In this document: positions 1 to 7,484 of the stretch, piece after piece | Layout: every line of letters starts with the position of its first letter | How positions within the stretch are numbered: the first letter of the stretch is position 1 | NCBI RefSeq assembly: GCF_013280495.1 | Contig: NZ_JABSSX010000008.1 | Location: forward strand, 1 to 64,000 | From: Brevibacterium permense | GTDB taxonomy: Bacteria; Actinomycetota; Actinomycetes; Actinomycetales; Brevibacteriaceae | DNA length: 64,000 nucleotides | Direction: 5' to 3' | Program-made: the position numbers and the translations under genes | Notes under the pieces: generated by a model | Database searches by the model: none | What the model was told of the DNA's origin: nothing | Seen by the model: the letters and a program-made list of their open reading frames with translations, nothing else

Positions 1-2
1 AC

Positions 3-80
3 CGGCGGCCTCGTAAGGTTCTGGAGTACGCGACTCCTGCTGAGGTGCTCGCCGGCATCGTGATGGAAAACGTAGGATAA
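3..80 (+). mobile_element. C-terminal end of an IS30-family transposase (cut by window edge)
   Basis: The first 25 codons read RRPRKVLEYATPAEVLAGIV and then MENVG before a TAA stop. IS30-family transposases characteristically end with an RPRK-x-L-x-x-x-TPAEV segment, the tail of the DDE catalytic domain. Only this tail is in the window, so it cannot be said whether the upstream gene is intact. No typical IS end could be defined directly after it, but a repeated 19-bp motif follows within 50 bases. Confidence 0.6.
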
Positions 81-124
81 ACGCACCACGGTGTTGCACT
101 AGAACCCTGAGCCCGCCCGCCTGA

Positions 125-174
125 AAGTATCCGATGGTGACCTATTCTTCACTGGAAGTATCCGATGGTGACCT
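125..174. repeat. Two direct copies of a 19-bp motif, 31 bp apart
   Basis: AAGTATCCGATGGTGACCT occurs at 125-143 and again at 156-174. The core TATCCGATGGTGACCTATT at 128-146 is matched exactly at 39165-39183, next to tRNA-Tyr, with two degraded inverted copies there. The spacing of about one motif per 31 bp and the IS30 tail just upstream suggest transposase-binding sites or insertion-sequence ends, but the owner element is not visible. Confidence 0.7.
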
Positions 175-258
175 GTAGTCGGAGGGCGGGAGCGCCTCCT
201 GCAGCCGTCTAGGCGCCCCAGTCGCGCGCACAGCCGGCGGGCGGTGAGGCCTCGCAGC

Positions 259-921
259 CTACGGGCGGCCGGCGAAGCGGCCGAGCAGCTCGACGTGACC
301 GGCGACGATGAGCAGGTCCTGTTTGCCCACCCGCGTCGTCGGCTCGGCGTAGGTGAAGTCGCGGCCGGGACTCTTGATGCCGACGATCGTCACACCGTAC
401 TTGTCGCGGACACCGGACTCGCTGAGGGTGAAGCCCTGGATCTCCCGAGGCGGACGCATCTTCACCACGGCGAAATGGCCCTCGTCGAACTCGATGTACT
501 CCATCATCCGCGAACTGACCAGGTGAGCGACGCGGCGGCCGGCATCCGACTCCGGATAGAGCACATGGTGGGCGCCGATGCGGTGGAGGATCTTGCCGTG
601 CGACGGCGAGATCGCCTTCGCCCACACCTGCGTCACGCCCAGGTCGACGAGGTTGGCCGTGGTCAGCACGCTGTCCTCGATCGAGGTTCCGATGCCGACG
701 ACGGCGGTCGAGAAGTCACCGGCACCCACCTGGCGCAGAGCGTCGATGTTCGTCGAGTCGGCCTCGACGACGTGCGTGAGTTTGCCGCTCCAGTCCTTGA
801 CGAGTTCGGGATTGTGCTCGATGGCCATCACCTCGCGACCGAGTTTGGCCAGAGTCGCCGCAGTCGAGGACCCGAAGCGTCCCAGTCCGATGACCAGGAT
901 TGAGGTGTGTTCGTTAGCCAA
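259..921 (-). CDS. ktrA: Ktr/Trk potassium uptake regulatory subunit (RCK/TrkA domain)
   Basis: Cytoplasmic regulatory subunit that gates the membrane K+ channel subunit encoded directly upstream. The N-terminus has the Rossmann nucleotide-binding signature VIGLGRFG at about residues 10-17, followed by an acidic residue at the end of strand 2 (IEHNPE). The C-terminal part from about residue 140 matches a TrkA-C domain. A TTG start at 921 is chosen because it gives the usual length of about 220 aa, has AGAAAGG upstream, and overlaps the ktrB stop by 8 bp, implying translational coupling. A longer in-frame ATG start at 987 would add 22 unmatched residues. Confidence 0.9.
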   Translation of the reverse strand: MANEHTSILVIGLGRFGSSTAATLAKLGREVMAIEHNPELVKDWSGKLTHVVEADSTNIDALRQVGAGDFSTAVVGIGTSIEDSVLTTANLVDLGVTQVWAKAISPSHGKILHRIGAHHVLYPESDAGRRVAHLVSSRMMEYIEFDEGHFAVVKMRPPREIQGFTLSESGVRDKYGVTIVGIKSPGRDFTYAEPTTRVGKQDLLIVAGHVELLGRFAGRP

Positions 922-2332
922 CGACCGGCCTTTCTTCGGGGTAGCGGTAGAGACGGGCGGAGTCCTGCATAGACAGCGCTGCCGCAAGTGTAATCGTACC
1001 GAGTCGACCGATGAGCATGATCACCGACAGAACATAGAGTCCCGAGTCCGGCGAGGTCGCCGACACCCCGGAGCTCAGCCCGACGGTGCCGAAGGCGGAG
1101 ATCACCTCGAACAGCACCTGATCGAGCGGTTCCGCACTGATCTGCAGCATCATCAGGGTGCCGATGAAGACGATCATCGCACCGGTGAGCAGAACTGAGA
1201 TCGACAGTTTGATCGTCGACGACGTCAGCCGCCGACCGAACACGTGCACGTCCTGCTGACCCCTGGCCTCGGCATACGCAGCGAGGACGAGCACGGCCAC
1301 CGTCGTCACCTTGATTCCGCCGGCCGTCGATGAAGATCCGCCGCCGATGAACATCATGAGGTCCATGAGCAGGTGCGACGCCTGGCTCATGTCCGCGACC
1401 TCCATCGTCGCGAAGCCGCCGGACCGGGGCATGACCGCCATGAACAGCACTTCGAGGAAGGTGTGACCGGCGTTCTTGTCGCCGAGTGTCGCCGGGTTCG
1501 CCGACTCGAACAGCGCCAACAGCAGCAGCCCGATGGCCAGGACCGTCGTCGTGGTCGTCAGCGTCAGCTTCGTATGCAGATCCCAGCGGCTCGGCCGATT
1601 CCAGAACATCGTGACCATAAGCACGACGGGAAAGCCCAGCGACCCGACGAACACGCCGACCATGATCAGCGACAGGATCCACGGATCGGAGGCGAAGTAC
1701 GCCGCCCCGCCTTCGTGGATGGTGAAACCGGCGTTGTTGAAGGCCGAGATCGAGTAGAACACCGAGTACCAGATCGAGTCGCCGAGCGATTCCCCGCGGA
1801 TGAGGAACCGTGGGAACAGCAGCACCGCGAGGATCGATTCGGCGGTGAAGATTGTGATGACCACGGCCTTGAGCAGCGAGCCGACCTGACCCAGATTGAG
1901 CGCCGAGGTGGCCTGCTGAGCGATCAGTCGCTGCCGGACTCCCAGCCTCCTGGAGACAGCCATGCCCAGCACCGAGGCGAGGGTGAGGATTCCGAGACCG
2001 CCGACCTGGATGCCGGCGGTGATGACCGAGATCCCGAAGTCTGACCAGTACTCCTCCGTGACGACCGGGGTCAGCCCGGTCACGCACACGGCGGAGACCG
2101 CCACGAACACCGAGTTCGCGATGTGTGTGGCCTGGTCGACCGAACCGGGGTCGCGCACGCTCGCCGGCAGCATCAGCAGGATCGCGAACGCCACGACGAC
2201 GGCGACGAAGGACCCGATCGCCAGTTGTGCCGGTGAGGCCACGGCGAGGTCGTCGACGAAGTCACGGACCCACCGGCCCGGATTCAGCAGCCAATCGAAG
2301 CGCGGCGAGGAATTCTTGGACACAATCACCAT
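914..2332 (-). CDS. ktrB: Ktr/Trk potassium uptake channel subunit
   Basis: Polytopic K+ translocating subunit of the SKT (TrkH/KtrB) superfamily, working with the RCK subunit that follows. All four pore-loop filter segments are visible, each with its glycine: SAVCVTGL, SAFNNAGF, MPRSGGF and SAFGTVGL. Length (472 aa) is typical of KtrB. The start at 2332 (MVIVSKNSS) is preferred because the longer start at 2392 would run across the start of the divergent acuC. No strong ribosome site was seen for either. Function is well supported; ion preference (Na+ dependence) is inferred from the family. Confidence 0.92.
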   Translation of the reverse strand: MVIVSKNSSPRFDWLLNPGRWVRDFVDDLAVASPAQLAIGSFVAVVVAFAILLMLPASVRDPGSVDQATHIANSVFVAVSAVCVTGLTPVVTEEYWSDFGISVITAGIQVGGLGILTLASVLGMAVSRRLGVRQRLIAQQATSALNLGQVGSLLKAVVITIFTAESILAVLLFPRFLIRGESLGDSIWYSVFYSISAFNNAGFTIHEGGAAYFASDPWILSLIMVGVFVGSLGFPVVLMVTMFWNRPSRWDLHTKLTLTTTTTVLAIGLLLLALFESANPATLGDKNAGHTFLEVLFMAVMPRSGGFATMEVADMSQASHLLMDLMMFIGGGSSSTAGGIKVTTVAVLVLAAYAEARGQQDVHVFGRRLTSSTIKLSISVLLTGAMIVFIGTLMMLQISAEPLDQVLFEVISAFGTVGLSSGVSATSPDSGLYVLSVIMLIGRLGTITLAAALSMQDSARLYRYPEERPVVG

Positions 2333-2381
2333 GGTAGAGCCGGTGGCCCGGAATCGGCGCAAGTGAGCTGCGCCATATATC

Positions 2382-3587
2382 ATGGTGGGCATGGCCGAAA
2401 ATGATGTGTATGTCGTTTGGGACGACGAGGTGACCGGTTACAACTTCGGTCCCAGCCACCCCATGCACCCTCTCAGGCTCGACCTGACAGCGAAGCTCGC
2501 CGAGGACTTCGGGCTCTTCGACGCGGACAACGTCCACGTCAATCCCATCGGCGAGATCGATGAGGCCAAGCTCGCCCGCCTCCACGACCCCGACTACATC
2601 GCCGCCGTCAAACAGGCCGGCACCGCTGAGGGCCTCGATGAGCAGGACGCGAACAGGTTCGGAATCGGCACCGAGGATGTTCCCGGGTTCGAGAATATGC
2701 ACACCGCCTCGGCGCTGCTGTTCCAAGGCAGCGTCAACGCCGCGAACGCTATCATCTCCGGTGACTATCGCCGGGCGGTGAATTTCTGCGGCGGAATGCA
2801 CCACGCGATGCCGGGCAAGGCCAGCGGGTTCTGCGTCTACAACGACGCGGCCGGAGCGATCACCGAATTTCTCGAAGCCGGATACGAGCGCATCGTCTAT
2901 CTCGATATCGACGCCCACCATGGTGACGGTGTCGAGACGTTCTTCTGGGACGACCCTCGAGTGCTCACGATTTCGATCCACGAATCGGGGAAGTTCCTCT
3001 TCCCCGGCACCGGGTACCCCGCCGATATCGGGGGACTCAAGGCGGCCGCCTCGGCGGTGAATATCGCGCTGCCCCCGCGCACGGGCGACGCGGACTGGCT
3101 GCGCGCCTTCGACGCCACCGTCCCGCAGATCGTCGCCGCCTTCGAACCCCAGGTCATCGTGTCCCAGCACGGCTGCGACGGTCACCGGGAGGACCCGCTG
3201 ACCCATATGCGCCTGAGCGTCGACGCCATGCGCACCGCTGCCGAACGCATCCGCGATCTCGCCGTCGACCACGCCGACGGGCGGTGGCTGTCGGTCGGGG
3301 GAGGGGGATACGCGATCATCGACGTCGTGCCCCGCGCCTGGACGAACCTCCTGGCGGTCGCCGCCGGACTCGATATCGATCCCGGAGCACGGATCCCCGG
3401 ACGCTGGGCCTCCTACGCCCAGACGAAGACCGGAAGGGAGGCGCCGCTGTCGATGACCGACGGATTCGACGGAGCCTTCGAACCCTGGTCGAAGGGGTTC
3501 GACCCCGAAGCCGAACTCGACCGTGCCGTGATGGGCACTCGGAAGAACACCTTCCCCTTCTTCGCCCTCGACCCCTACTTCGACTGA
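2382..3587 (+). CDS. acuC: AcuC-type histone deacetylase-family protein
   Basis: Zinc-dependent deacetylase of the arginase/deacetylase fold. In Bacillus, AcuC deacetylates and so reactivates acetyl-CoA synthetase. The active-site histidine pair lies in GGMHHAMPGKASGFCVYND, and the zinc ligands in YLDIDAHHGDGVETFFWDD. The C-terminal GGGGY motif that carries the catalytic Tyr is at about residue 305. Length (401 aa) is normal for AcuC. ATG codons at 2382 and 2391 are both possible. The gene is divergent from ktrB with almost no spacer, so both promoters must overlap. The substrate here is inferred only. Confidence 0.9.
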   Translation: MVGMAENDVYVVWDDEVTGYNFGPSHPMHPLRLDLTAKLAEDFGLFDADNVHVNPIGEIDEAKLARLHDPDYIAAVKQAGTAEGLDEQDANRFGIGTEDVPGFENMHTASALLFQGSVNAANAIISGDYRRAVNFCGGMHHAMPGKASGFCVYNDAAGAITEFLEAGYERIVYLDIDAHHGDGVETFFWDDPRVLTISIHESGKFLFPGTGYPADIGGLKAAASAVNIALPPRTGDADWLRAFDATVPQIVAAFEPQVIVSQHGCDGHREDPLTHMRLSVDAMRTAAERIRDLAVDHADGRWLSVGGGGYAIIDVVPRAWTNLLAVAAGLDIDPGARIPGRWASYAQTKTGREAPLSMTDGFDGAFEPWSKGFDPEAELDRAVMGTRKNTFPFFALDPYFD

Positions 3588-3609
3588 GCCCCGTCGCCCG
3601 ACGACCGCT

Positions 3610-3672
3610 CGGTCGGAGCCGATCCCGGCACGGTCGCAGCCGAGCTCTGCACGGTCGGAGCCGACCCCGGCG
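3610..3672. repeat. Three imperfect tandem copies of a 21-bp unit
   Basis: CGGTCGGAGCCGATCCCGGC-type units occupy 3610-3630, 3631-3651 and 3652-3672 in the spacer between acuC and the bS22 gene. Copies 1 and 3 differ at very few positions and copy 2 is more diverged. The repeat lies outside any convincing gene. Confidence 0.65.
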
Positions 3673-3772
3673 GAACCGGACCCGGCCCTGCCGCGCACTC
3701 CGCCCGAACCGAACCCGATCCCCGGGCCCGCGCGGATCGCCCGGCGCGGCCGTTGTGGATCTGGACACAGTT

Positions 3773-3802
3773 TTGGGAAAGCAGGCGGCCAAGCGATAGA
3801 AT
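3773..3802 (+). promoter_or_regulatory. Probable promoter of the bS22 gene
   Basis: TTGGGA at 3773-3778 and TAGAAT at 3797-3802 are separated by 18 bp and lie about 70 bp before the bS22 start. This is a reasonable housekeeping-sigma promoter for a ribosomal protein gene. Confidence 0.5.
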
Positions 3803-3870
3803 TGCACGGTTAGTTCAATGGGTGGGCACCTGATGTTCACCCTCCACCGACAAGCACAAGGGGTACCCGA

Positions 3871-3969
3871 GTGGGCTCAGTCATCAAGAAGCGCCGCAAG
3901 CGTATGTCGAAGAAGAAGCACCGCAAGCAGCTTCGCAAGACACGTCACCAGCGTCGCAACAAGAAGTAA
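3871..3969 (+). CDS. Small ribosomal protein bS22 (AURKAIP1/COX24 domain)
   Basis: This 32-residue gene starts with GTG and encodes MGSVIKKRRKRMSKKKHRKQ followed by LRKTRHQRRNKK. It is the actinobacterial bS22 protein, a very basic peptide that sits in the 30S subunit near the decoding centre and is related to the mitochondrial AURKAIP1/COX24 domain. Over half of the residues are Lys or Arg. AAGGGG lies 7 bp before the GTG. It is monocistronic, with a promoter at 3773-3802 and a terminator at 3988-4017. It is easily missed in automatic annotation because of its size. Confidence 0.93.
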   Translation: MGSVIKKRRKRMSKKKHRKQLRKTRHQRRNKK

Positions 3970-3987
3970 GACCCGACGGTCCTACGC

Positions 3988-4017
3988 CCCCGCTCGAGTG
4001 ATTTCTCGGCGGGGTTT
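3988..4017 (+). terminator. Rho-independent terminator after bS22
   Basis: CCCCGCTCGAG (3988-3998) pairs with CTCGGCGGGG (4005-4014) with one bulged T, followed by TTTGTT. Confidence 0.75.
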
Positions 4018-4041
4018 GTTGCACCCGATGAGGAGTGAGCC

Positions 4042-4287
4042 ATGGTCGACCTGACCTTTCTCACGCGTGTCGACTGCCATCTGTGCGCTGATGCGCTGCA
4101 GACCGTCACCGAGGTGGCCGCAGGCAGAGATGTGACCGTGACCGAGATCGACATCGACACCGATGACGATCTGGCCGCACAGTACGGCTGGGATGTCCCG
4201 GTCGTCCTCCTCAACGGGCGACAACACAGTTTTCATCGAGTCGATAGGGATCGGCTGTCCAAGGCGCTCGACGCCTTGGGCGCATGA
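4042..4287 (+). CDS. Glutaredoxin-like thioredoxin-fold protein
   Basis: An 81-aa single-domain protein of the glutaredoxin-2-like (DUF836) family. The redox motif CHLC is at about residues 12-15, the cis-proline is in the WDVPVVLLNG segment, and the length fits the family. It lies 27 bp before rex and is co-oriented with the heme operon, a common actinobacterial arrangement. Its partner is not known. A role in redox control of the heme or cytochrome pathway is inferred from position only. Confidence 0.85.
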   Translation: MVDLTFLTRVDCHLCADALQTVTEVAAGRDVTVTEIDIDTDDDLAAQYGWDVPVVLLNGRQHSFHRVDRDRLSKALDALGA

Positions 4288-4314
4288 GATCGTTTGAAGG
4301 AGTGAGGCGGATTC

Positions 4315-5010
4315 GTGGGCGAGATTCTGTCCGCCAACAGGATTGAGGGTGTCGTTCGCAAGGACGTGCCCGAGCGCGTGATATCCCGACTCCCGATCTA
4401 TCTGCAGACCGTCGAGACGATTGCCGCCACCGGCCAGGACACAGTTTCGTCGGAGGACCTTGCCGCCCGCAGCGGTGTGTCCCCGTCGATTCTGCGCAAA
4501 GACCTGTCCCAACTGGGGCGGTCCGGAACCCGTGGGGTCGGCTACTCCTGTCCGGAGCTGGCAGCGACCCTGCGGACGTTCCTCGGCCTCGACCGCGACC
4601 GCCGCGTCGCCATCATCGGCGCCGGACGTCTCGGTTCGGCGCTGGCCGACTACGCCGGATTCCGTCGGCGCGGCCTGCGCCTGACCGCCGTTTTCGACAT
4701 CGACGAGGAGAAGATCGGCACCTCCATCGGCGCCTTGACCGTCTCTTCCCTGGACGACCTTCCCGCCTGGTCCGAACACATCGACCTGGTGGTCATGGCC
4801 GTGCCCGCAGCCGCGGCACCCGCGGCGGCCCAGAAGGCCGTTGAAGCAGGTGTGCGCGGCATTCTCAACTTCTCACCCACCGTGCTCGACGCACCGGATA
4901 CCGTGCGTGTCCATCAAGTCGACTTGGCCAGTGAGCTGCAAGTACTCGCATACTATTCGGCGCTGGACACGGCACCGCTCAACCCTGGTTTTGAGGAGCA
5001 CAGGAATTGA
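4315..5010 (+). CDS. rex: Redox-sensing transcriptional repressor Rex
   Basis: DNA-binding repressor that reads the NADH/NAD+ ratio and releases DNA when NADH rises. Residues about 20-85 form the winged-helix domain (SGVSPSILRKDLSQLG, GTRGVGY). Residues from about 95 form the Rossmann NAD(H) domain with IIGAGRLGSALADY. The C-terminal domain-swapped helix is present. The GTG start at 4315 has GAAGGAG 12 bp upstream. The stop overlaps the hemA start by 3 bases, so Rex is made from the same transcript as heme enzymes, as in Streptomyces. A Rex operator was looked for upstream but not confidently identified. Confidence 0.94.
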   Translation: MGEILSANRIEGVVRKDVPERVISRLPIYLQTVETIAATGQDTVSSEDLAARSGVSPSILRKDLSQLGRSGTRGVGYSCPELAATLRTFLGLDRDRRVAIIGAGRLGSALADYAGFRRRGLRLTAVFDIDEEKIGTSIGALTVSSLDDLPAWSEHIDLVVMAVPAAAAPAAAQKAVEAGVRGILNFSPTVLDAPDTVRVHQVDLASELQVLAYYSALDTAPLNPGFEEHRN

Positions 5011-7484
5011 CTCTCTTGGTTCTCGGCATTTCACATCAGTCGGCTCCGATCGACATGCTCGATCGGTTGGCCTTCGGCGCCGGTGAGGTCGGCGCTCTGC
5101 GACGGGACGCCTTGGCCGGAGAGAACATCGAGGGACTCGCCGTGCTCTCGACGTGCAATCGTCTCGAACTCATTGCCGACGTCTCCGCCTTTCACGGAGG
5201 ACTGGCCGACCTCGGCAACGCGCTCGTGTCGTCGATCGACAAAGAATGGTCCGATATCGCCGGGCACTTCTACGCCCACTATGACCACCAGGCCATGGAG
5301 CACCTGCTCAAGGTCGCCTGCGGGCTCGACTCCATGGCCATCGGCGAAGCCCAGATACTCGGTCAGCTCCGGACGGCGTTCACGGCATCGCAGTCGGACA
5401 AGGCACTGACCTCCGAACTCTCCCAGACATTGCAGCAAGCGCTGCGTGTGGGCAAGCGCGCCCATTCGGAGACCGACCTCGGAGACGTCGCGCGGTCCCT
5501 GTTCGGCGCAGGCATCGAAGCATCGGCCGCGCACATCGGGTCCCTGCGTGCCGCGAATGCACTCGTCATCGGCGCCGGAGCCATGTCGGGGCTCGTTGTC
5601 TCCGGACTGCACAAGGAAGGCGTCGCCCACATCACCGTGCTCAACCGGACGCTCGACAAGGCCGAACGCCTCGTCGCTGAGGTGGGCGGACGTGCCCGCG
5701 AACTCACCCCGCGCATCATGGCCGAGGAGATCGCCGACGCCGACCTCATCGTCTCCTGCACGGGTGCCCGCGGAGTCGTCGTCAGCCGCGACGACATCGT
5801 CGCCGGACTCTCGCAGAACCCGAAGGGCGCAGCGAACAAGGCCTTCATCGACCTCGCTCTGCCGCACGACATCGACCCCAGCGTCCGCGAGTTCGAACAT
5901 GTCGCCCTCTTCGGCCTCGGCGAGATCCGCGAACTCCTGCGCGGCTCCGACAAGGAACGCGACGCGAAGGTCGTGAGCACTGTCGAAGAGGTGCGCTCCA
6001 TCATCGCCGACGAGCTGGAGAACATCGCCACCGGCAACAAGGAGCGCTCGGTCGCTCCGACCGTGACCGCTCTGCGCTCCCATGCCAAAGATGTGCTCGC
6101 CTCCGAGACCCAGCGACTGGAGAAGAAGCTCGGTGACTCCGTCGACGAGAAGGCCTTCGCGGAGATCCGAAAGTCCCTGCATCGGGTGGCGGAGAAGCTC
6201 ATCCACACCCCGACCGTGAAGGTCAAGGAACTGGCTGTGACCGAATCCGAGGTCGACTACGCTCAGGCGCTCATGCAGCTCTTCGACCTGCCGGTCAATA
6301 AGGTCGCCCACGCCAAGACCGCTCCGGAGACGAAGGTCGCGAAGGCCGCCAGCGCGCATCATGTCGAGGCCGACGGCATCCGCCCGGTCGCCGATCACAC
6401 CCTCGACATCGTCGAACCCGAACACTTCACCGGCCGCACCGTGCGTCTGGGCACCCGCCGATCACAGCTGGCTCGGTCCCAGTCCACGGCGATCGCGCAC
6501 CAGATCGCGGCTCTGACCGGCTGGCGCGTCGAGATCGTCGAGGTCGTCACCGAGGGAGATGTCAACATGTCGCCTCTGGCCGGTTTCGGCGGCACCGGAG
6601 TCTTCGTCTCCGCCGTCCGTCAGGCCCTCCACCAGGGCAAGATCGATCTGGCCGTGCACTCGCTCAAGGACCTGCCCACCACCCCCGAGGCGGGAATCCA
6701 AATGGCAGCCATCCCACCGCGCGTCGACCCGGCCGATGTCCTCATCGGCCGTGACGGGCTGAGCCTGAACGACCTGCCCTCCGGGTCCGTCATCGGCACT
6801 GGTTCGCCGCGTCGGGCCGTTCAGCTGCGTGCCGCACGTCCCGATATCGAGGTCCGCGGAGTGCGCGGAAACGTCGACACCCGCATCGCCCATGTCCGCG
6901 ACGGCCGTCTCGACGCAGTCGTCCTCGCGGCCGCCGGAGTGCGTCGCATCGGGCGCCTGGCCGAAGCCACCGATTCGCTCAACTTCGATGTCATGCTCCC
7001 GGCCCCGGGCCAGGGAGCCCTGGCGATCGAGACGCGCAGCGCCGACAGCGCCTTCGCCACCACCGCGGACATCCTCGACGGCGACGCCGAGGTGCGGGCG
7101 GCCCTGCGCCGGATCCACGACCAGACGACCGACCTCGCCGTGACCTGCGAGCGCGCGATCCTCTCCCGTGCCGAAGCCGGCTGCTCGGCCCCGATCGGCG
7201 CGCTGGCGAAGATCGAGGGCACCGAGTTCATCGTCGACGCCGTGATGGCCGATGACGACGGCAAGCTCGCCCGCACGCGGCAGAGCACCGAGCTGCCCGC
7301 CCTGCTCGACGTCGACTGGAGCAGCACCGGCGAGCAGCAGCTGTCGGTGACCGCGAAGGAACTCGCCCGTATCGCCGACGAACTCGGCACCGCAGCGGCC
7401 GAGGATCTTCTGGGTCGCCTCGGCATCGACCCGGCAGTGAGCGCCGAACACCTCACCCCCGTCAAGGCTCAGGAGCAGGGATGA
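5007..7484 (+). CDS. hemA: HemA-HemC fusion: glutamyl-tRNA reductase / hydroxymethylbilane synthase
   Basis: One uninterrupted 825-codon frame holds two heme-pathway enzymes. Residues 1 to about 430 are glutamyl-tRNA reductase: the nucleophile Cys50 in STCNRLEL, GEAQILGQ at 113-120, the NADPH-binding VIGAGAMSG from 187 and the C-terminal helical dimer domain. Residues about 431-477 are a linker. Residues 478 to about 815 are hydroxymethylbilane synthase: RLGTRRSQLA, catalytic Asp555 in VHSLKD, GTGSPRR at 597-603 and the dipyrromethane-cofactor Cys726 in AGCSAPIG. The TTG start overlaps the rex stop, and the stop overlaps the hemD start. Both halves keep their key residues, so both activities (first and third committed steps of C5 heme synthesis) are expected. 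Confidence 0.93.
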   Translation: MTLLVLGISHQSAPIDMLDRLAFGAGEVGALRRDALAGENIEGLAVLSTCNRLELIADVSAFHGGLADLGNALVSSIDKEWSDIAGHFYAHYDHQAMEHLLKVACGLDSMAIGEAQILGQLRTAFTASQSDKALTSELSQTLQQALRVGKRAHSETDLGDVARSLFGAGIEASAAHIGSLRAANALVIGAGAMSGLVVSGLHKEGVAHITVLNRTLDKAERLVAEVGGRARELTPRIMAEEIADADLIVSCTGARGVVVSRDDIVAGLSQNPKGAANKAFIDLALPHDIDPSVREFEHVALFGLGEIRELLRGSDKERDAKVVSTVEEVRSIIADELENIATGNKERSVAPTVTALRSHAKDVLASETQRLEKKLGDSVDEKAFAEIRKSLHRVAEKLIHTPTVKVKELAVTESEVDYAQALMQLFDLPVNKVAHAKTAPETKVAKAASAHHVEADGIRPVADHTLDIVEPEHFTGRTVRLGTRRSQLARSQSTAIAHQIAALTGWRVEIVEVVTEGDVNMSPLAGFGGTGVFVSAVRQALHQGKIDLAVHSLKDLPTTPEAGIQMAAIPPRVDPADVLIGRDGLSLNDLPSGSVIGTGSPRRAVQLRAARPDIEVRGVRGNVDTRIAHVRDGRLDAVVLAAAGVRRIGRLAEATDSLNFDVMLPAPGQGALAIETRSADSAFATTADILDGDAEVRAALRRIHDQTTDLAVTCERAILSRAEAGCSAPIGALAKIEGTEFIVDAVMADDDGKLARTRQSTELPALLDVDWSSTGEQQLSVTAKELARIADELGTAAAEDLLGRLGIDPAVSAEHLTPVKAQEQG

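Noticed and set aside
2262-3698. A 478-codon open frame antisense to acuC
   Set aside because: acuC has full family motifs and the antisense product is a low-complexity Gly/Val/Arg/Asp protein with no motif.
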